From: CAYMAT01 sp964388495
GTDB taxonomy: Bacteria; Patescibacteriota; Gracilibacteria; Peribacterales; Peribacteraceae
Length of the DNA stretch: 19,404 nucleotides
Assembly: GCA_964388495.1 (NCBI GenBank)
Contig: CAYMAT010000024.1
Coordinates: forward strand, 1 to 19,404
Direction of reading: 5' to 3'
Shown here: positions 5,884 through 13,589 of the stretch, in pieces
Layout: each line of letters starts with the position of its first letter
Numbering within the stretch: position 1 is the stretch's first letter
Program-made: the position numbers and the translations under genes
The notes under the pieces: model-generated
The model's database searches: none
Told to the model about the DNA's origin: nothing
What the model saw: only the letters and a program-made list of their open reading frames with translations

Positions 5884-7584
5884 GTGAACGTGTTTACATC
5901 CGGTACAAAAAAGGCGACAGAGGTCCTTCAAAAACAGTTCTCCATCAAGAACGCCGCAATTGTCTGGACGCATCCTCGGGAGGCGAATTTTGGGGACTTG
6001 TCTTCAAGTATTGCCCTTCAGGTAGCCAAAGAAGCGGGGGTGAAGCCGCGGGATGTGGCGGATGCGATTGTGAGAGAATTGTCGTCGCTCAAAGATGTGG
6101 AGAAAGCGGAAGTGGCCGGTGCCGGATATGTGAACGTCTGGCTGACACCGTCGCAACTTTTGGATGCCGTCTCCCACGCACACGCCTCAGTCACACCCTT
6201 GCCCACGCGCAAGGAGCCACCGGTGATCATCGAGTACTCACAGCCCAACATCGCCAAGCCGCTCGGTATCCATCACCTCATCGGGACGGTGGTGGGTCAG
6301 GCGGTCAGTAACCTCTATGAACACCTGGGGTACCCGGTCATCCGTTGGAATTACCTGGGGGATTGGGGATCGCAATTTGGAAAACTGGCTGTGGCCATGC
6401 AGAAGTGGGGGAAGGGGAAGACGGCCAAGGATCTGCAGCTTTCCGGGCTGTTGGATCTGTACGTCAAATTCCATGACGAAGCGGAAAAAGATCCTTCATT
6501 GGAAGATCAGGGGCGCGCGGCGTTCCGGAAGCTGGAAGAAGGCGATGCAGAGATGCGCGCGTTCTGGAGTGATGTTCTGGCCGTGACCAAGGAGACGTTG
6601 CAGCCCATCTACCAGAGGCTCTCCGTCCACTTTGACCTGGATCTGGGGGAGAGTTTTTACGAGGACAAGATGGAGCCCGTGCTCACGGAAGGAAAGAAAA
6701 AGGGGGTCTTCACGGAGGGGAAGGAAGGCGCACTCATTGTCGAGTTTTCGGAAGAATCCAACCTGCCGCCGTACATGGTGCTTAAGGGTGATGGCGGCAC
6801 GCTGTACTCCACGCGTGACCTAGCCCAAATGCGTTACCGCATGGATACGTACAAGCCCCAATCGATTCTGATCTTTACGGACATTGCCCAAAAACTGCAC
6901 TTTGAGCAGTTGGTGGAAACCTGTAAAAAACTGGGATGGACGTTGCCGCACTTTGAGAATGTGCTCTTTGGCCGCATGCGATTTGCCGACAAGAAAATGA
7001 GCACGCGAAAGGGGAACATCCTTAAATTGGAGGAGGTGTTGGACGAGTCCGTGACCGAGGCGAAGGAAGTGCTCAAGGAACACGGTGAAATCCAGACGGA
7101 CGATCCTGCCGTGCTGGCGGAGATGATGGGGGTGGGGGCATTGGTCTACGGCATTCTCAGTCAGAACCGGAAGATGGATATCGTCTTTGACTGGGCGAAG
7201 ATGCTGAGCTTTGACGGCAACTCGGCGCCCTATCTGCAATACACCTTTGCACGTGCCAAATCCGTGCTGCGGAAAGCCGAAATCTCCAAGACCCCTTCTG
7301 TGAAAAACGCCCAGGCATGTAGCCAGCACGAGCGCACGCTTCTACGCACGCTTCTGCAGTTTCCGGCCGTGCTGGAGGACGCGCGGGAGAACGCGATGCC
7401 CCACAAGCTGGCCACGTACCTGTACACGCTCTGTCAGGACTTCAACGCCTTCTACAACGCTGACCCCATCCTCAAATCTGAGGGGGAGATCCGCTCCCAA
7501 CGGCTCCTCCTCGTGTCCATCTTCGCCGATGTTCTGAACTGCGGCGCCCAACTCCTCACGCTCCGTCTCCCGGAGCGCATGTAA
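5884..7584 (+). CDS. argS: Arginyl-tRNA synthetase
   Basis: A class I synthetase that charges tRNA-Arg. The 566-residue protein has the ArgS N-terminal add-1 domain (about 1-95, with REANFGDLSSSIALQVA), the catalytic core with YSQPNIAKPLGIHHLIG at 118-134, the TDIAQKLHF segment at 332-340, KMSTRKGN (371-378) as the KMSKS loop, and a DALR anticodon-binding domain at the end (APYLQYTFARAKSVLRKA onward). The signature HxGH element reads GIHH, so the first His is replaced by Gly and the Gly by His. The start is GTG 5884; an in-frame TAG at 5857 rules out earlier starts. No Shine-Dalgarno lies at a useful distance. Its long AT-rich leader differs from the leaderless layout of other genes here. Confidence 0.95.
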   Translation: MNVFTSGTKKATEVLQKQFSIKNAAIVWTHPREANFGDLSSSIALQVAKEAGVKPRDVADAIVRELSSLKDVEKAEVAGAGYVNVWLTPSQLLDAVSHAHASVTPLPTRKEPPVIIEYSQPNIAKPLGIHHLIGTVVGQAVSNLYEHLGYPVIRWNYLGDWGSQFGKLAVAMQKWGKGKTAKDLQLSGLLDLYVKFHDEAEKDPSLEDQGRAAFRKLEEGDAEMRAFWSDVLAVTKETLQPIYQRLSVHFDLDLGESFYEDKMEPVLTEGKKKGVFTEGKEGALIVEFSEESNLPPYMVLKGDGGTLYSTRDLAQMRYRMDTYKPQSILIFTDIAQKLHFEQLVETCKKLGWTLPHFENVLFGRMRFADKKMSTRKGNILKLEEVLDESVTEAKEVLKEHGEIQTDDPAVLAEMMGVGALVYGILSQNRKMDIVFDWAKMLSFDGNSAPYLQYTFARAKSVLRKAEISKTPSVKNAQACSQHERTLLRTLLQFPAVLEDARENAMPHKLATYLYTLCQDFNAFYNADPILKSEGEIRSQRLLLVSIFADVLNCGAQLLTLRLPERM

Positions 7585-7596
7585 TAAGCGTTTTTT
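7574..7596 (+). terminator. Possible weak terminator after argS
   Basis: AGCGC (7574-7578) can pair with GCGTT (7588-7592), including one G-T pair, around a 9-nt loop that holds the stop codon. T residues run from 7591 to 7596. The stem is short, and read-through into the next gene 42 nt downstream is likely. Confidence 0.3.
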
Positions 7597-7626
7597 CATT
7601 CCCATCCTCCCTTCCCCCCCTTACCC

Positions 7627-9063
7627 ATGTACCGCTCGCGGTCCGTCTCCCGACAATCGTCCTCCGCCCAGGGGCCGATCGTCGCGTTCCTTATCATCGC
7701 CTGCTTCGGGCTCCTCTTCGTCACGGGCTGCAGTAGCGTCCGCGGGCCGGAGACCAGTGAGCAGCAGGACACCTTTACCGCGGAGGACGCGGAAAGGCTG
7801 CGCGATGCAAGCACCGCGGTGACGGCATCGGGATCCGTTGCCTCGCTTGCTTCGGAAACCGCTACGGAAAGCGGGGAAACCATGTTGGGTTCCACGGCTA
7901 GCGGTACGGTGGCCACGGCCGATGCGGACCTGGTCCGGACCTACGATGCGCTCCGTATGGGAGGCGGAACGCAGGCCGGCAACGCCTACCGCGTGGTGAA
8001 CACGTTCCTGAATGTCCGCAGCACGCCCAACGTCGGGGGGGCGTTCGTGACCAAGCTGAACCAGGGGGACATGGTGACGGTGGCGGAGTTTGTGAACGCG
8101 GGCTGGGCCAAGATCAGCCTGCCGGAGGGGAAGGAGGGATATGTGTCCGCACAGTACATCGCAAAACTGGTGCCGGAGGAAAAGCTCAAGGATGAACAGA
8201 AGGCTTTTGACGGTATTTACTTCGTCAATTACGGATTCGTGAACGTCCGCACGTCACCGGATTCCGGCAGCGAGAAAATGGGGGAGATTCCGGGTCAGGC
8301 GTTTGTCCGCCCGCTCAGCACGGACAAGGATTGGGCACGTGTGGCCTTTGAAGGAAAGGAGGGATATGTCTCCATGCAATTCCTGGCGCCGTTCAAGCCC
8401 GCGTTCCTGGTGCGCCAGGACAATTACCAATTATCCATCCTCCACTATGACGTGAGCACGGATGGAATGATCGCCGCTCTTCCGCAGCACATTGCCGCGC
8501 TCAAGGCCGCCGGTGCGCATCTCATCACCTTCAAGGATCTCCAGAACATCGTCCTCACGCAGGAAGTGCGCGACGTCCGCTTGGCTCCCAAGAGCGTGAT
8601 CTTGGCCATTTCCGGCATTACCCCAGAGAACGCCAAGCAAGTGAGCGATGCCGTGACGGGCGCCGGGGGAACCGCCACGCTCTTCCTGGCCACGCACACA
8701 GTGGGGCTTTCCGGCATCAGCGAGAAACTGCTCCTTACGCTGGCCGCCAACGGCCTGGACGTGCAATCCATGGGTCACACGGGTGACGATCTCCGCACGC
8801 TCACGCAACCCCAGACACAACTGGAATTGAACCAGAGCCGCAAATTGATTGAAGACAGCGCCCACCAGAGTGTGTTTGCGGTTCTGTACCCCCAGGGCGG
8901 GGTGAATGAGCGCGTGATGGAGGAGGCACGCAAAGCGGGCTACCTGTTTGGGATTGGCAGCGCACCGGATGGCAGCTTCTCCCGCGATCAATTCCTGCGC
9001 CTGCCCAGCTACACCGTCAACGGGGGCATGGCTGCGGCGGATGTGGTGAAACTGTTGAAATAG
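7627..9063 (+). CDS. SH3-domain lipoprotein with degenerate NodB (polysaccharide-deacetylase-like) domain
   Basis: The 478-residue protein starts with a basic N-terminus, a hydrophobic segment at about 17-33 and a lipobox VTGC with Cys 35, so it is predicted to be a lipoprotein on the outer face of the membrane. A low-complexity Ser/Thr/Ala linker follows (36-118). Two bacterial SH3 domains come next: about 119-182 (FLNVRSTP, WAKISLPEGKEGYV) and 196-257 (FVNVRTSP, WARVAFEGKEGYV); such domains usually bind peptidoglycan. From about 265 a NodB-like fold is visible: ILHYD, then KSVILAISGI where TFDDG is expected, SMGHTGDDL where the HxxxH metal site is expected, and YPQGGVNERV. The metal-binding Asp pair is absent, so it is probably non-catalytic. 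No obvious promoter precedes it; it may be read from argS. A strong terminator follows. Confidence 0.8.
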   Translation: MYRSRSVSRQSSSAQGPIVAFLIIACFGLLFVTGCSSVRGPETSEQQDTFTAEDAERLRDASTAVTASGSVASLASETATESGETMLGSTASGTVATADADLVRTYDALRMGGGTQAGNAYRVVNTFLNVRSTPNVGGAFVTKLNQGDMVTVAEFVNAGWAKISLPEGKEGYVSAQYIAKLVPEEKLKDEQKAFDGIYFVNYGFVNVRTSPDSGSEKMGEIPGQAFVRPLSTDKDWARVAFEGKEGYVSMQFLAPFKPAFLVRQDNYQLSILHYDVSTDGMIAALPQHIAALKAAGAHLITFKDLQNIVLTQEVRDVRLAPKSVILAISGITPENAKQVSDAVTGAGGTATLFLATHTVGLSGISEKLLLTLAANGLDVQSMGHTGDDLRTLTQPQTQLELNQSRKLIEDSAHQSVFAVLYPQGGVNERVMEEARKAGYLFGIGSAPDGSFSRDQFLRLPSYTVNGGMAAADVVKLLK

Positions 9064-9085
9064 GGTGCCTGGGACCGGCACCGGA

Positions 9086-9118
9086 GGAACTGGGTTGAAG
9101 AGCCCGGTTCCTTTTTTT
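9086..9118 (+). terminator. Intrinsic terminator of the SH3/NodB gene
   Basis: GGAACTGGG (9086-9094) pairs with CCCGGTTCC (9103-9111), 9 bp with one G-T pair, loop of 8, followed by seven T (9112-9118). A smaller hairpin GGTGCC/GGCACC (9064-9082) lies just before it. The T-run overlaps the TAA of the convergent gene. Confidence 0.88.
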
Positions 9119-9470
9119 ATTTCTTGAGCACGTCCTGCAGCTGTTGGAAGAATCCGCTGCCGCTGCTGGAGCTTCCGCTCCCGCCCCGCCCCGGCACAAA
9201 CTGCATCATCTGGCGCGTGGTCTCGCTGGTGATACGCGTGATGAGCTCGTCGATATTGGAATACGCATACCAGGCTCCCAGGACCAGCAGGATAACGGGA
9301 ATCAGGCTGATAATCCCACGCACAAACCCTCCCCATGTGCGCATCTTGTCACGACGGTCCAGGTTTTTGAGGTGCAGGGAAATCTCGTCGATCTTTTCCA
9401 GAAGTATCTCCTCATGCGTCTTGGGTTCGGTCGCATTCAGAACATCAGTAGTGGTTTTTTTAGTGGGCAT
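9117..9470 (-). CDS. Small single-pass membrane protein of unknown function
   Basis: The product has 117 residues. A charged helical N-terminus (about 15-45, HEEILLEKIDEISLHLKNL) is followed by one membrane segment at about 49-70 (SLIPVILLVLGAWYAY), a polar helix (72-90), then a Gly/Ser-rich linker (94-106) and a short amphipathic C-terminal helix. Basic residues RRDKMR before the segment suggest the N-terminus is inside. I recognise no family. The stop codon TAA overlaps the terminator T-run of the convergent gene. The ATG at 9468-9470 has no Shine-Dalgarno (the bases before it are TCCTCC). TACGCT at 9477-9482 is a very weak -10 at the usual distance. It could be the last member of the envelope gene cluster upstream or a separate unit. 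Confidence 0.72.
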   Translation of the reverse strand: MPTKKTTTDVLNATEPKTHEEILLEKIDEISLHLKNLDRRDKMRTWGGFVRGIISLIPVILLVLGAWYAYSNIDELITRITSETTRQMMQFVPGRGGSGSSSSGSGFFQQLQDVLKK

Positions 9471-9525
9471 GGAGGAAGCGTAGTAGAGAAAAGTGAAAAG
9501 AGAAAAGAGATCACGGGACCAAAGA

Positions 9526-9563
9526 CAAAAAAGAATATTTTACTTTCCATTTCTTCTTTTTTG
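9526..9563 (-). terminator. A/T-only hairpin after the FemAB gene
   Basis: CAAAAAAGAA (9526-9535) is perfectly complementary to TTCTTTTTTG (9554-9563), with an 18-nt loop. On the minus strand it lies 3 nt after the FemAB stop codon, and the distal arm is T-rich. It is weak as a stem but is the only terminator-like structure for the cluster. The rest of the 96-nt gap is purine-rich on the plus strand and holds no gene. Confidence 0.35.
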
Positions 9564-9566
9564 GGC

Positions 9567-10640
9567 TTAAAACCCCCGCTTCCACTTCCGGAGGACCTCT
9601 ATAGCCTTCGTAAGGTAATAACGGTTGCTGAGGGGAATATCACGGCAATGCGTGAGCTCCAGGAGCCGACCGCCAAAGCCCGTCTTGAATAACGTGACGC
9701 CTGCAAACGGATGCTTTTTCACAATGGGCGTATCCCCGCTGCCCCCGGGTGCGATGCCCCAGAAGTTATAGACATGGTCCCCGCGCCTGAGCGCGTCACG
9801 GATGGCCGTCCACTGAAGCAGATAGCTTGCCGGAATTTTCTGATATTTATGCGTGCTCGCACCGTGGTGGTAGCTGGTTTCCCCGCTCATATGCACATGC
9901 ATGGATGATGCGATGATTTCCCCCTGATAGCGCGCCATGTAGAGCGTCGCATTTCCTGTTTTTGCAAACTCCTCCATCTGCGCGCGGAAGAAGCTGTTGG
10001 TGTAGGGCGTGAAACCGTGGCGCTTGCGCGTTTCCTCATGCAGGGCGATGAACTGCGTCAGGTCGGCGGTGGGGTTTTGCGAGCGTTCGATCGTCACTCC
10101 TTCCTTTTCCGCCCGGCGGATCAGGTTGCGGGTGGTCGATCGGAAGTTGGAGAAAAGGAATTCTTCAGTCAGGGGTTTCGTTGTTCGTTGTTCGTTATTT
10201 GTTATTTGTTGCCAAGGATCGGACGTGACAAGTGGAAGATACCAAAGATGTTCTGCCAATAGATGTAGGGGCGATTCAGTCGCACCCGGAACTGTCGCTG
10301 CCGAATCTTTTTCCCAAAAAGGACTCATGCGGATGAATGCGCAGTGTTTTTGGCGTCCAATCTCCTTCAGTTTTTCTAGCAGCTCGGGCAGGGCGGGGGA
10401 GGTGGGCGCCAGGAGCGGGCCGTAGGGAATGCTCAAGTGCCTGCCGCGGCGCGCGGGGACGACGTGTCCAAAACAGATGCCTACAATTTTCTCCCCGTCT
10501 CTCACCATCAACCGTACGGGCTCCTGTCTGACGCGCTTATACACCTCGCCCATGGCCCAACTCTGGAGGAAAGGCCGGTACTGCTGCGTGCACAGGAAAG
10601 CATCCCATTCCGCGGCGTTTGTGGCTTCGGTAATCGTCAC
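9567..10640 (-). CDS. FemAB/FemX-type peptidyltransferase (GNAT fold), interpeptide-bridge enzyme
   Basis: FemABX enzymes add amino acids from aminoacyl-tRNA to peptidoglycan precursors; related proteins act on other substrates. I chose GTG 10638-10640, which overlaps the TGA of the upstream aminotransferase gene (GTGA junction), over the upstream ATG at 10730 that would lie deep inside that gene. The 357-residue protein shows FLQSWAMGEVYKR (24-36), a GPLLAP segment after SIPYG, RNLIRRAEKEGV (171-182), RKRHGFTPY (205-213), and a GNAT half with YMARYQGEIIASSMHVH (234-250) and YNFWGIAP (291-298), all typical of the family. Two short repeats interrupt the linker between halves: a palindromic one at about residues 119-125 and a heptad array at 145-155. 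It is translationally coupled to the aminotransferase. Confidence 0.87.
   Translation of the reverse strand: MTITEATNAAEWDAFLCTQQYRPFLQSWAMGEVYKRVRQEPVRLMVRDGEKIVGICFGHVVPARRGRHLSIPYGPLLAPTSPALPELLEKLKEIGRQKHCAFIRMSPFWEKDSAATVPGATESPLHLLAEHLWYLPLVTSDPWQQITNNEQRTTKPLTEEFLFSNFRSTTRNLIRRAEKEGVTIERSQNPTADLTQFIALHEETRKRHGFTPYTNSFFRAQMEEFAKTGNATLYMARYQGEIIASSMHVHMSGETSYHHGASTHKYQKIPASYLLQWTAIRDALRRGDHVYNFWGIAPGGSGDTPIVKKHPFAGVTLFKTGFGGRLLELTHCRDIPLSNRYYLTKAIEVLRKWKRGF
10176..10210. repeat. Five-unit heptanucleotide array inside the FemAB gene
   Basis: Five 7-bp units with plus-strand consensus DTTYGTT (TTTCGTT, two GTTCGTT, two ATTTGTT) span exactly 35 bp. They encode a polar TNNEQRTT segment. A related array of the same length lies in the hydrolase gene at 14102-14136. 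Confidence 0.85.
10268..10287. repeat. Short imperfect palindrome inside the FemAB gene
   Basis: GGGGCGA (10268-10274) faces TCGC-A-CCC (10280-10287) across TTCAG: 7 paired bases with one bulged A. It looks like a short dispersed palindromic repeat and lies in the same linker as the heptad array. Confidence 0.45.
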
Positions 10641-11869
10641 CGGTTTATGGTAGCAAAAGCCCGGACCAGGCGCTCCGCGTCTTTGCGGGTTGTTCCGGGA
10701 TGGGTAGGAAAGCAGAGAATCTGCTCGCACACGTCTTCGGCCCGGGGATCATCGCCGTCCCGGTAGCCCACGGCGCAGGCGTCCGCCGCCTCCGGGCAGA
10801 CCACGCAGCCCGTCCAGCCGTCGTACAGGTGGACGTTCCGCTTTTTCAGTTCCCGCCGGATCCGTTCCGCGCCTTCCACAAAGAGCGGGTACTTTTGCAG
10901 CGGGGCATCGGCATGGATGCCGTGCAGAACCGGCCATCCGTGCGCCGCCGATTGCTCCAGGTAATAGCGCACGAGTGACCTGCGATGCGCGTTGATGTAC
11001 TGCAGCCGGCGCAGCTGCTGCAGAGCCAGCATGGCGCAGGCATTGGGTAGCGCATGGAGTTTGGGGGATTGTTTCCCCTCTTTTTCCTTGTTCGTCACGA
11101 TGGGGGGCAATAAGCGAAGGATAGATGCAGCCTTGAGTATGGCTTTCCCCAGCCACACCCCGTACACCGGACGGGCAACGCGGTAGAGGAGGGGGTAGAG
11201 CAGATACCGTTTGATGGTGAAGAAACTGAGGTCCGTGGCGGCCACTTCCAATTTGCCCAGGGACTCTTCCGCGTGTGGCGTCCGGCAGACCAAGGCCCCG
11301 CCGGTTATTCCGGAGACGGCCTTGTCACGGCCAAAGCTGAGCAGCACAGCGCCGCCCGTCCCTCCCACGTCGCCCTCGCGGACCTGGTCTGGGATCACAT
11401 GCGCGCAGTCTTCTATGAGAATTACGTTGTGGCGTGAGCAGAGATCGCGCAGTTCCTGCAGCGGTGCCGGCAGTCCAAAAGTATGCTGGCAGACCACCAC
11501 GCGCGTGCGGGGGGTGAGCGCCTTTTCCACGGCATGGACATCCAGGCTGAGGGTATCTTTCTCGATATCCACGAAGACGGGCTTTGCTCCCGCCGCGATC
11601 ACCGCATTGGGAATCACCACGCAGGTGTATCCCTGTACGATCACTTCATCACCTTCGGCAAGATTCAGCGAACGAAAGAATGCCAGCAGTGCCTCGCGAC
11701 CTGAGGCGAAGAGATACACGGGGGCGGAAAAATGTTCCGTGAGGGAACGGCGGAGCAGCAGACGCTCCATGCCGTTCTTCCATTTCCATGGTCTGCAGAG
11801 GAGCCAGAGGGAAAGCATGCACTGCCGCGCGTCTGCAAGGGGGCCGAAAGTGTGGTGGATCACGCGCAT
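10637..11869 (-). CDS. DegT/DnrJ/EryC1/StrS-family PLP-dependent aminotransferase
   Basis: Fold-type I PLP enzymes of this family usually transfer an amino group to a nucleotide-linked keto-sugar during surface-polysaccharide synthesis. From ATG 11867-11869 the protein has 410 residues. It shows FASGREALLAF (54-64) near the N-terminus, GDEVIVQGYTC, HTFGLP (129-134), the PLP-ring Asp in LIEDCAH (D154) and the Schiff-base Lys in SFGRDKAVSGITGG (K183). The frame is open to 11962, which would run into murF, so the later ATG is preferred; 37 nt separate it from murF. It overlaps the FemAB start by 4 nt (GTGA). With the neighbouring MurF-like and FemAB genes this suggests envelope or cell-wall work; the substrate cannot be read from the sequence. 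Confidence 0.87.
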   Translation of the reverse strand: MRVIHHTFGPLADARQCMLSLWLLCRPWKWKNGMERLLLRRSLTEHFSAPVYLFASGREALLAFFRSLNLAEGDEVIVQGYTCVVIPNAVIAAGAKPVFVDIEKDTLSLDVHAVEKALTPRTRVVVCQHTFGLPAPLQELRDLCSRHNVILIEDCAHVIPDQVREGDVGGTGGAVLLSFGRDKAVSGITGGALVCRTPHAEESLGKLEVAATDLSFFTIKRYLLYPLLYRVARPVYGVWLGKAILKAASILRLLPPIVTNKEKEGKQSPKLHALPNACAMLALQQLRRLQYINAHRRSLVRYYLEQSAAHGWPVLHGIHADAPLQKYPLFVEGAERIRRELKKRNVHLYDGWTGCVVCPEAADACAVGYRDGDDPRAEDVCEQILCFPTHPGTTRKDAERLVRAFATINR

Positions 11870-11882
11870 CGAGGACAAGCTG

Positions 11883-11906
11883 GCAGAAGGACAGGAAGGC
11901 AGGAAG
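11883..11906. repeat. Three 8-bp units between murF and the aminotransferase gene
   Basis: GCAGAAGG, ACAGGAAG and GCAGGAAG follow each other and end exactly at the murF stop codon. They fill most of the 37-nt gap and leave no purine-rich ribosome-binding site on the coding (minus) strand. Confidence 0.5.
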
Positions 11907-13571
11907 TCATTTTGAGAGAATTCTCTGAAGAACAATGGTTGGTATCCGGCCCACGCAGACAAGCAAGTCGCCAGAGTGTACTGACGATGTCATTACGGAT
12001 GTCTGCGCGCTGGTCGCCCCGCCCTCGCGCATGTGTTTTGCGCTCATGGGGTCCAGCACGATGATCTGGTCAAACACTCCGGATGCAAGCAAACCCAACT
12101 GGCGCTCTGCCGGAGCCTGCATTTCCCCCATTTCTATCAGTCCCGACATCACAAGGGTTTTCCTTTTTTCCGGCTGCGTCTTGGCCCAGGCTATGGCGGC
12201 CTTGATGCCTGCGGCACTGCTGTTGTGCGTGTCGTCCAGGATGCGCACGCCGTCCTGCGTGCGGACGTGGAAGGTCTTGCTGGGAGGGGCGAAAGATTTG
12301 AGATGCTCGCGCATGCGCAGGGGCTGCACGCCCAGGTCCACGCCCACGCTGAGTGCAAGCAAGATATTGGTGACGTTATGCGTGCCAAAGAAGGGCACAT
12401 CAAACACCACGTTTAATGCACGGAAACGGATGCCCGTGGGCGTCTCTTCTATCTCAAAAGCCTCCACATCCGCATTTCCGCCTGTCCCCACAATAGTCAC
12501 GGGGGCGGGGGAGACTTCCAGCATCTTGCGCGCGAGAGCATTGTCGCCATTGAGATACGCGTGGCCGTTGGGGGGCAGGGAGCGAATCAGCTCAGACTTT
12601 GCTTCAAAGACGTTCTGCAGAGATCCAAAAAGCGCCACATGCTGCTCGGATACCGCGGTGACCACACCTATTGTCGGCTGCACATACCGGCACATGGTGG
12701 CGATTTCCCCGCGCTTGTACGCGCCCATTTCGGCGATGAGGAGCTGTGAGCGATGAGCTGTGAGCGATGAGCTTTGCTGTAAAAGCCACTGTGCTACGCC
12801 TATTTCACTGTTTACATAGGCTGGCGTTACCATGGGTTTTAGATCCTGTAGTACGCAGGCGAGGAGTTCTTTCGTTGTCGTCTTGCCTACACTTCCCGTC
12901 ACGCCAATGACCGTGACGTCCGTATGTTTGGCACGGACTTGACGCGCCTTTTCCATCACGCGCTTTTTCATGAAGCGATCGATGGGCCAGAATATTGCCC
13001 ATGCGGCAGATAAAAAAACGGGGACCAGGTAGGGGAGGAGAATGAGTCCAAAGAGCCTGCGGGGGGTGCCGTAGGAATTCCACGCGGCAGGAAGCACAGA
13101 GCGAAAGAACGCACTGCCGCCAATGCCCGGCACCAGGGTGGTTTCATTGGACGTGAGGGTCCAGAGCGCCGCCGCTTCCGCCAAAACTAGCGTGATGCAC
13201 ACGATGATGGATGCCTTGGTGGTCCAGACGGGGATGGGTTGCCTGTGCCGGGCAATTTGGATGAGGAAAAGCAGTGAGAGCAGGGCCAGTACCGTGGCTG
13301 CCAGTTCGCTCATGTCATAGGCCACGCCCCAGTCGCCCACCTGATGCAGGGTGTAGGGGCTGGAAAAGAAAAGGGGAATGGCAGCCACCACGCCCACAAG
13401 GAGCATGACGGGGCGTATGACTCCGTAGAGCTGTCCCAAAAATCCTTCGCGCTCAAAGTGTTCCCGGAGCCTGTCCCAACGCCACTCTTTGATCTGCCAT
13501 AAACGCGCAAGTGTCAGCACGGGTGAGACACATGCGAGGAGAGTGAGGGCCAGCAGGATGATCTTGGCCAT
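11907..13571 (-). CDS. murF: MurF-like Mur ligase with N-terminal multi-pass membrane domain
   Basis: MurF adds D-Ala-D-Ala to UDP-MurNAc-tripeptide using ATP. Here about 220 N-terminal residues form a membrane domain with about five hydrophobic segments (near 3-20, 52-72, 87-106, 120-138, 172-195) instead of the usual soluble MurF N-domain. The ligase part then follows: P-loop GVTGSVGKTTTK (223-234), NSEIGVAQWLL (254-264), AEMGAYKRGEI (280-290), a VSEQHVALFGSLQNVFEAKSEL-type segment (307-328), LNGDN (340-344), and a C-terminal domain with LDDTHNSSAAG, equivalent to the DDxYNANP of MurF. Total length is 554 against about 450 for E. coli. A heptad array encodes residues 267-281. A TATACT box ends 7 nt before the ATG. 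MurF is the best match, but another Mur-ligase substrate is possible. Confidence 0.83.
   Translation of the reverse strand: MAKIILLALTLLACVSPVLTLARLWQIKEWRWDRLREHFEREGFLGQLYGVIRPVMLLVGVVAAIPLFFSSPYTLHQVGDWGVAYDMSELAATVLALLSLLFLIQIARHRQPIPVWTTKASIIVCITLVLAEAAALWTLTSNETTLVPGIGGSAFFRSVLPAAWNSYGTPRRLFGLILLPYLVPVFLSAAWAIFWPIDRFMKKRVMEKARQVRAKHTDVTVIGVTGSVGKTTTKELLACVLQDLKPMVTPAYVNSEIGVAQWLLQQSSSLTAHRSQLLIAEMGAYKRGEIATMCRYVQPTIGVVTAVSEQHVALFGSLQNVFEAKSELIRSLPPNGHAYLNGDNALARKMLEVSPAPVTIVGTGGNADVEAFEIEETPTGIRFRALNVVFDVPFFGTHNVTNILLALSVGVDLGVQPLRMREHLKSFAPPSKTFHVRTQDGVRILDDTHNSSAAGIKAAIAWAKTQPEKRKTLVMSGLIEMGEMQAPAERQLGLLASGVFDQIIVLDPMSAKHMREGGATSAQTSVMTSSVHSGDLLVCVGRIPTIVLQRILSK
12740..12774. repeat. 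Five-unit heptanucleotide array inside the murF-like gene
   Basis: Five 7-bp units of consensus KGAGCNN (GGAGCTG, TGAGCGA, TGAGCTG, TGAGCGA, TGAGCTT) span exactly 35 bp. They encode the polar SLTAHRSQLL stretch between two conserved Mur-ligase motifs. Confidence 0.87.
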
Positions 13572-13578
13572 GTCTTGC

Positions 13579-13584
13579 AGTATA
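13579..13584 (-). promoter_or_regulatory. -10 element of the murF-like gene
   Basis: TATACT on the minus strand ends 7 nt before the ATG, within the 18-nt gap after the hydrolase gene. It would give a leaderless transcript independent of the hydrolase promoter. Confidence 0.55.
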
Positions 13585-13589
13585 CCGCA

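Noticed and set aside
5670..6311. 213-residue frame crossing the argS leader into argS
   Set aside because: It overlaps a clear argS frame, and the part before argS has no recognisable protein character.
10637..10730. Upstream ATG start for the FemAB gene at 10730
   Set aside because: It would overlap 94 nt of the aminotransferase gene; the GTG in the GTGA stop-start overlap fits operon coupling better.
12740..12774. CRISPR array
   Set aside because: The repeat period is 7 bp with no spacers; it is a short tandem array inside a gene.
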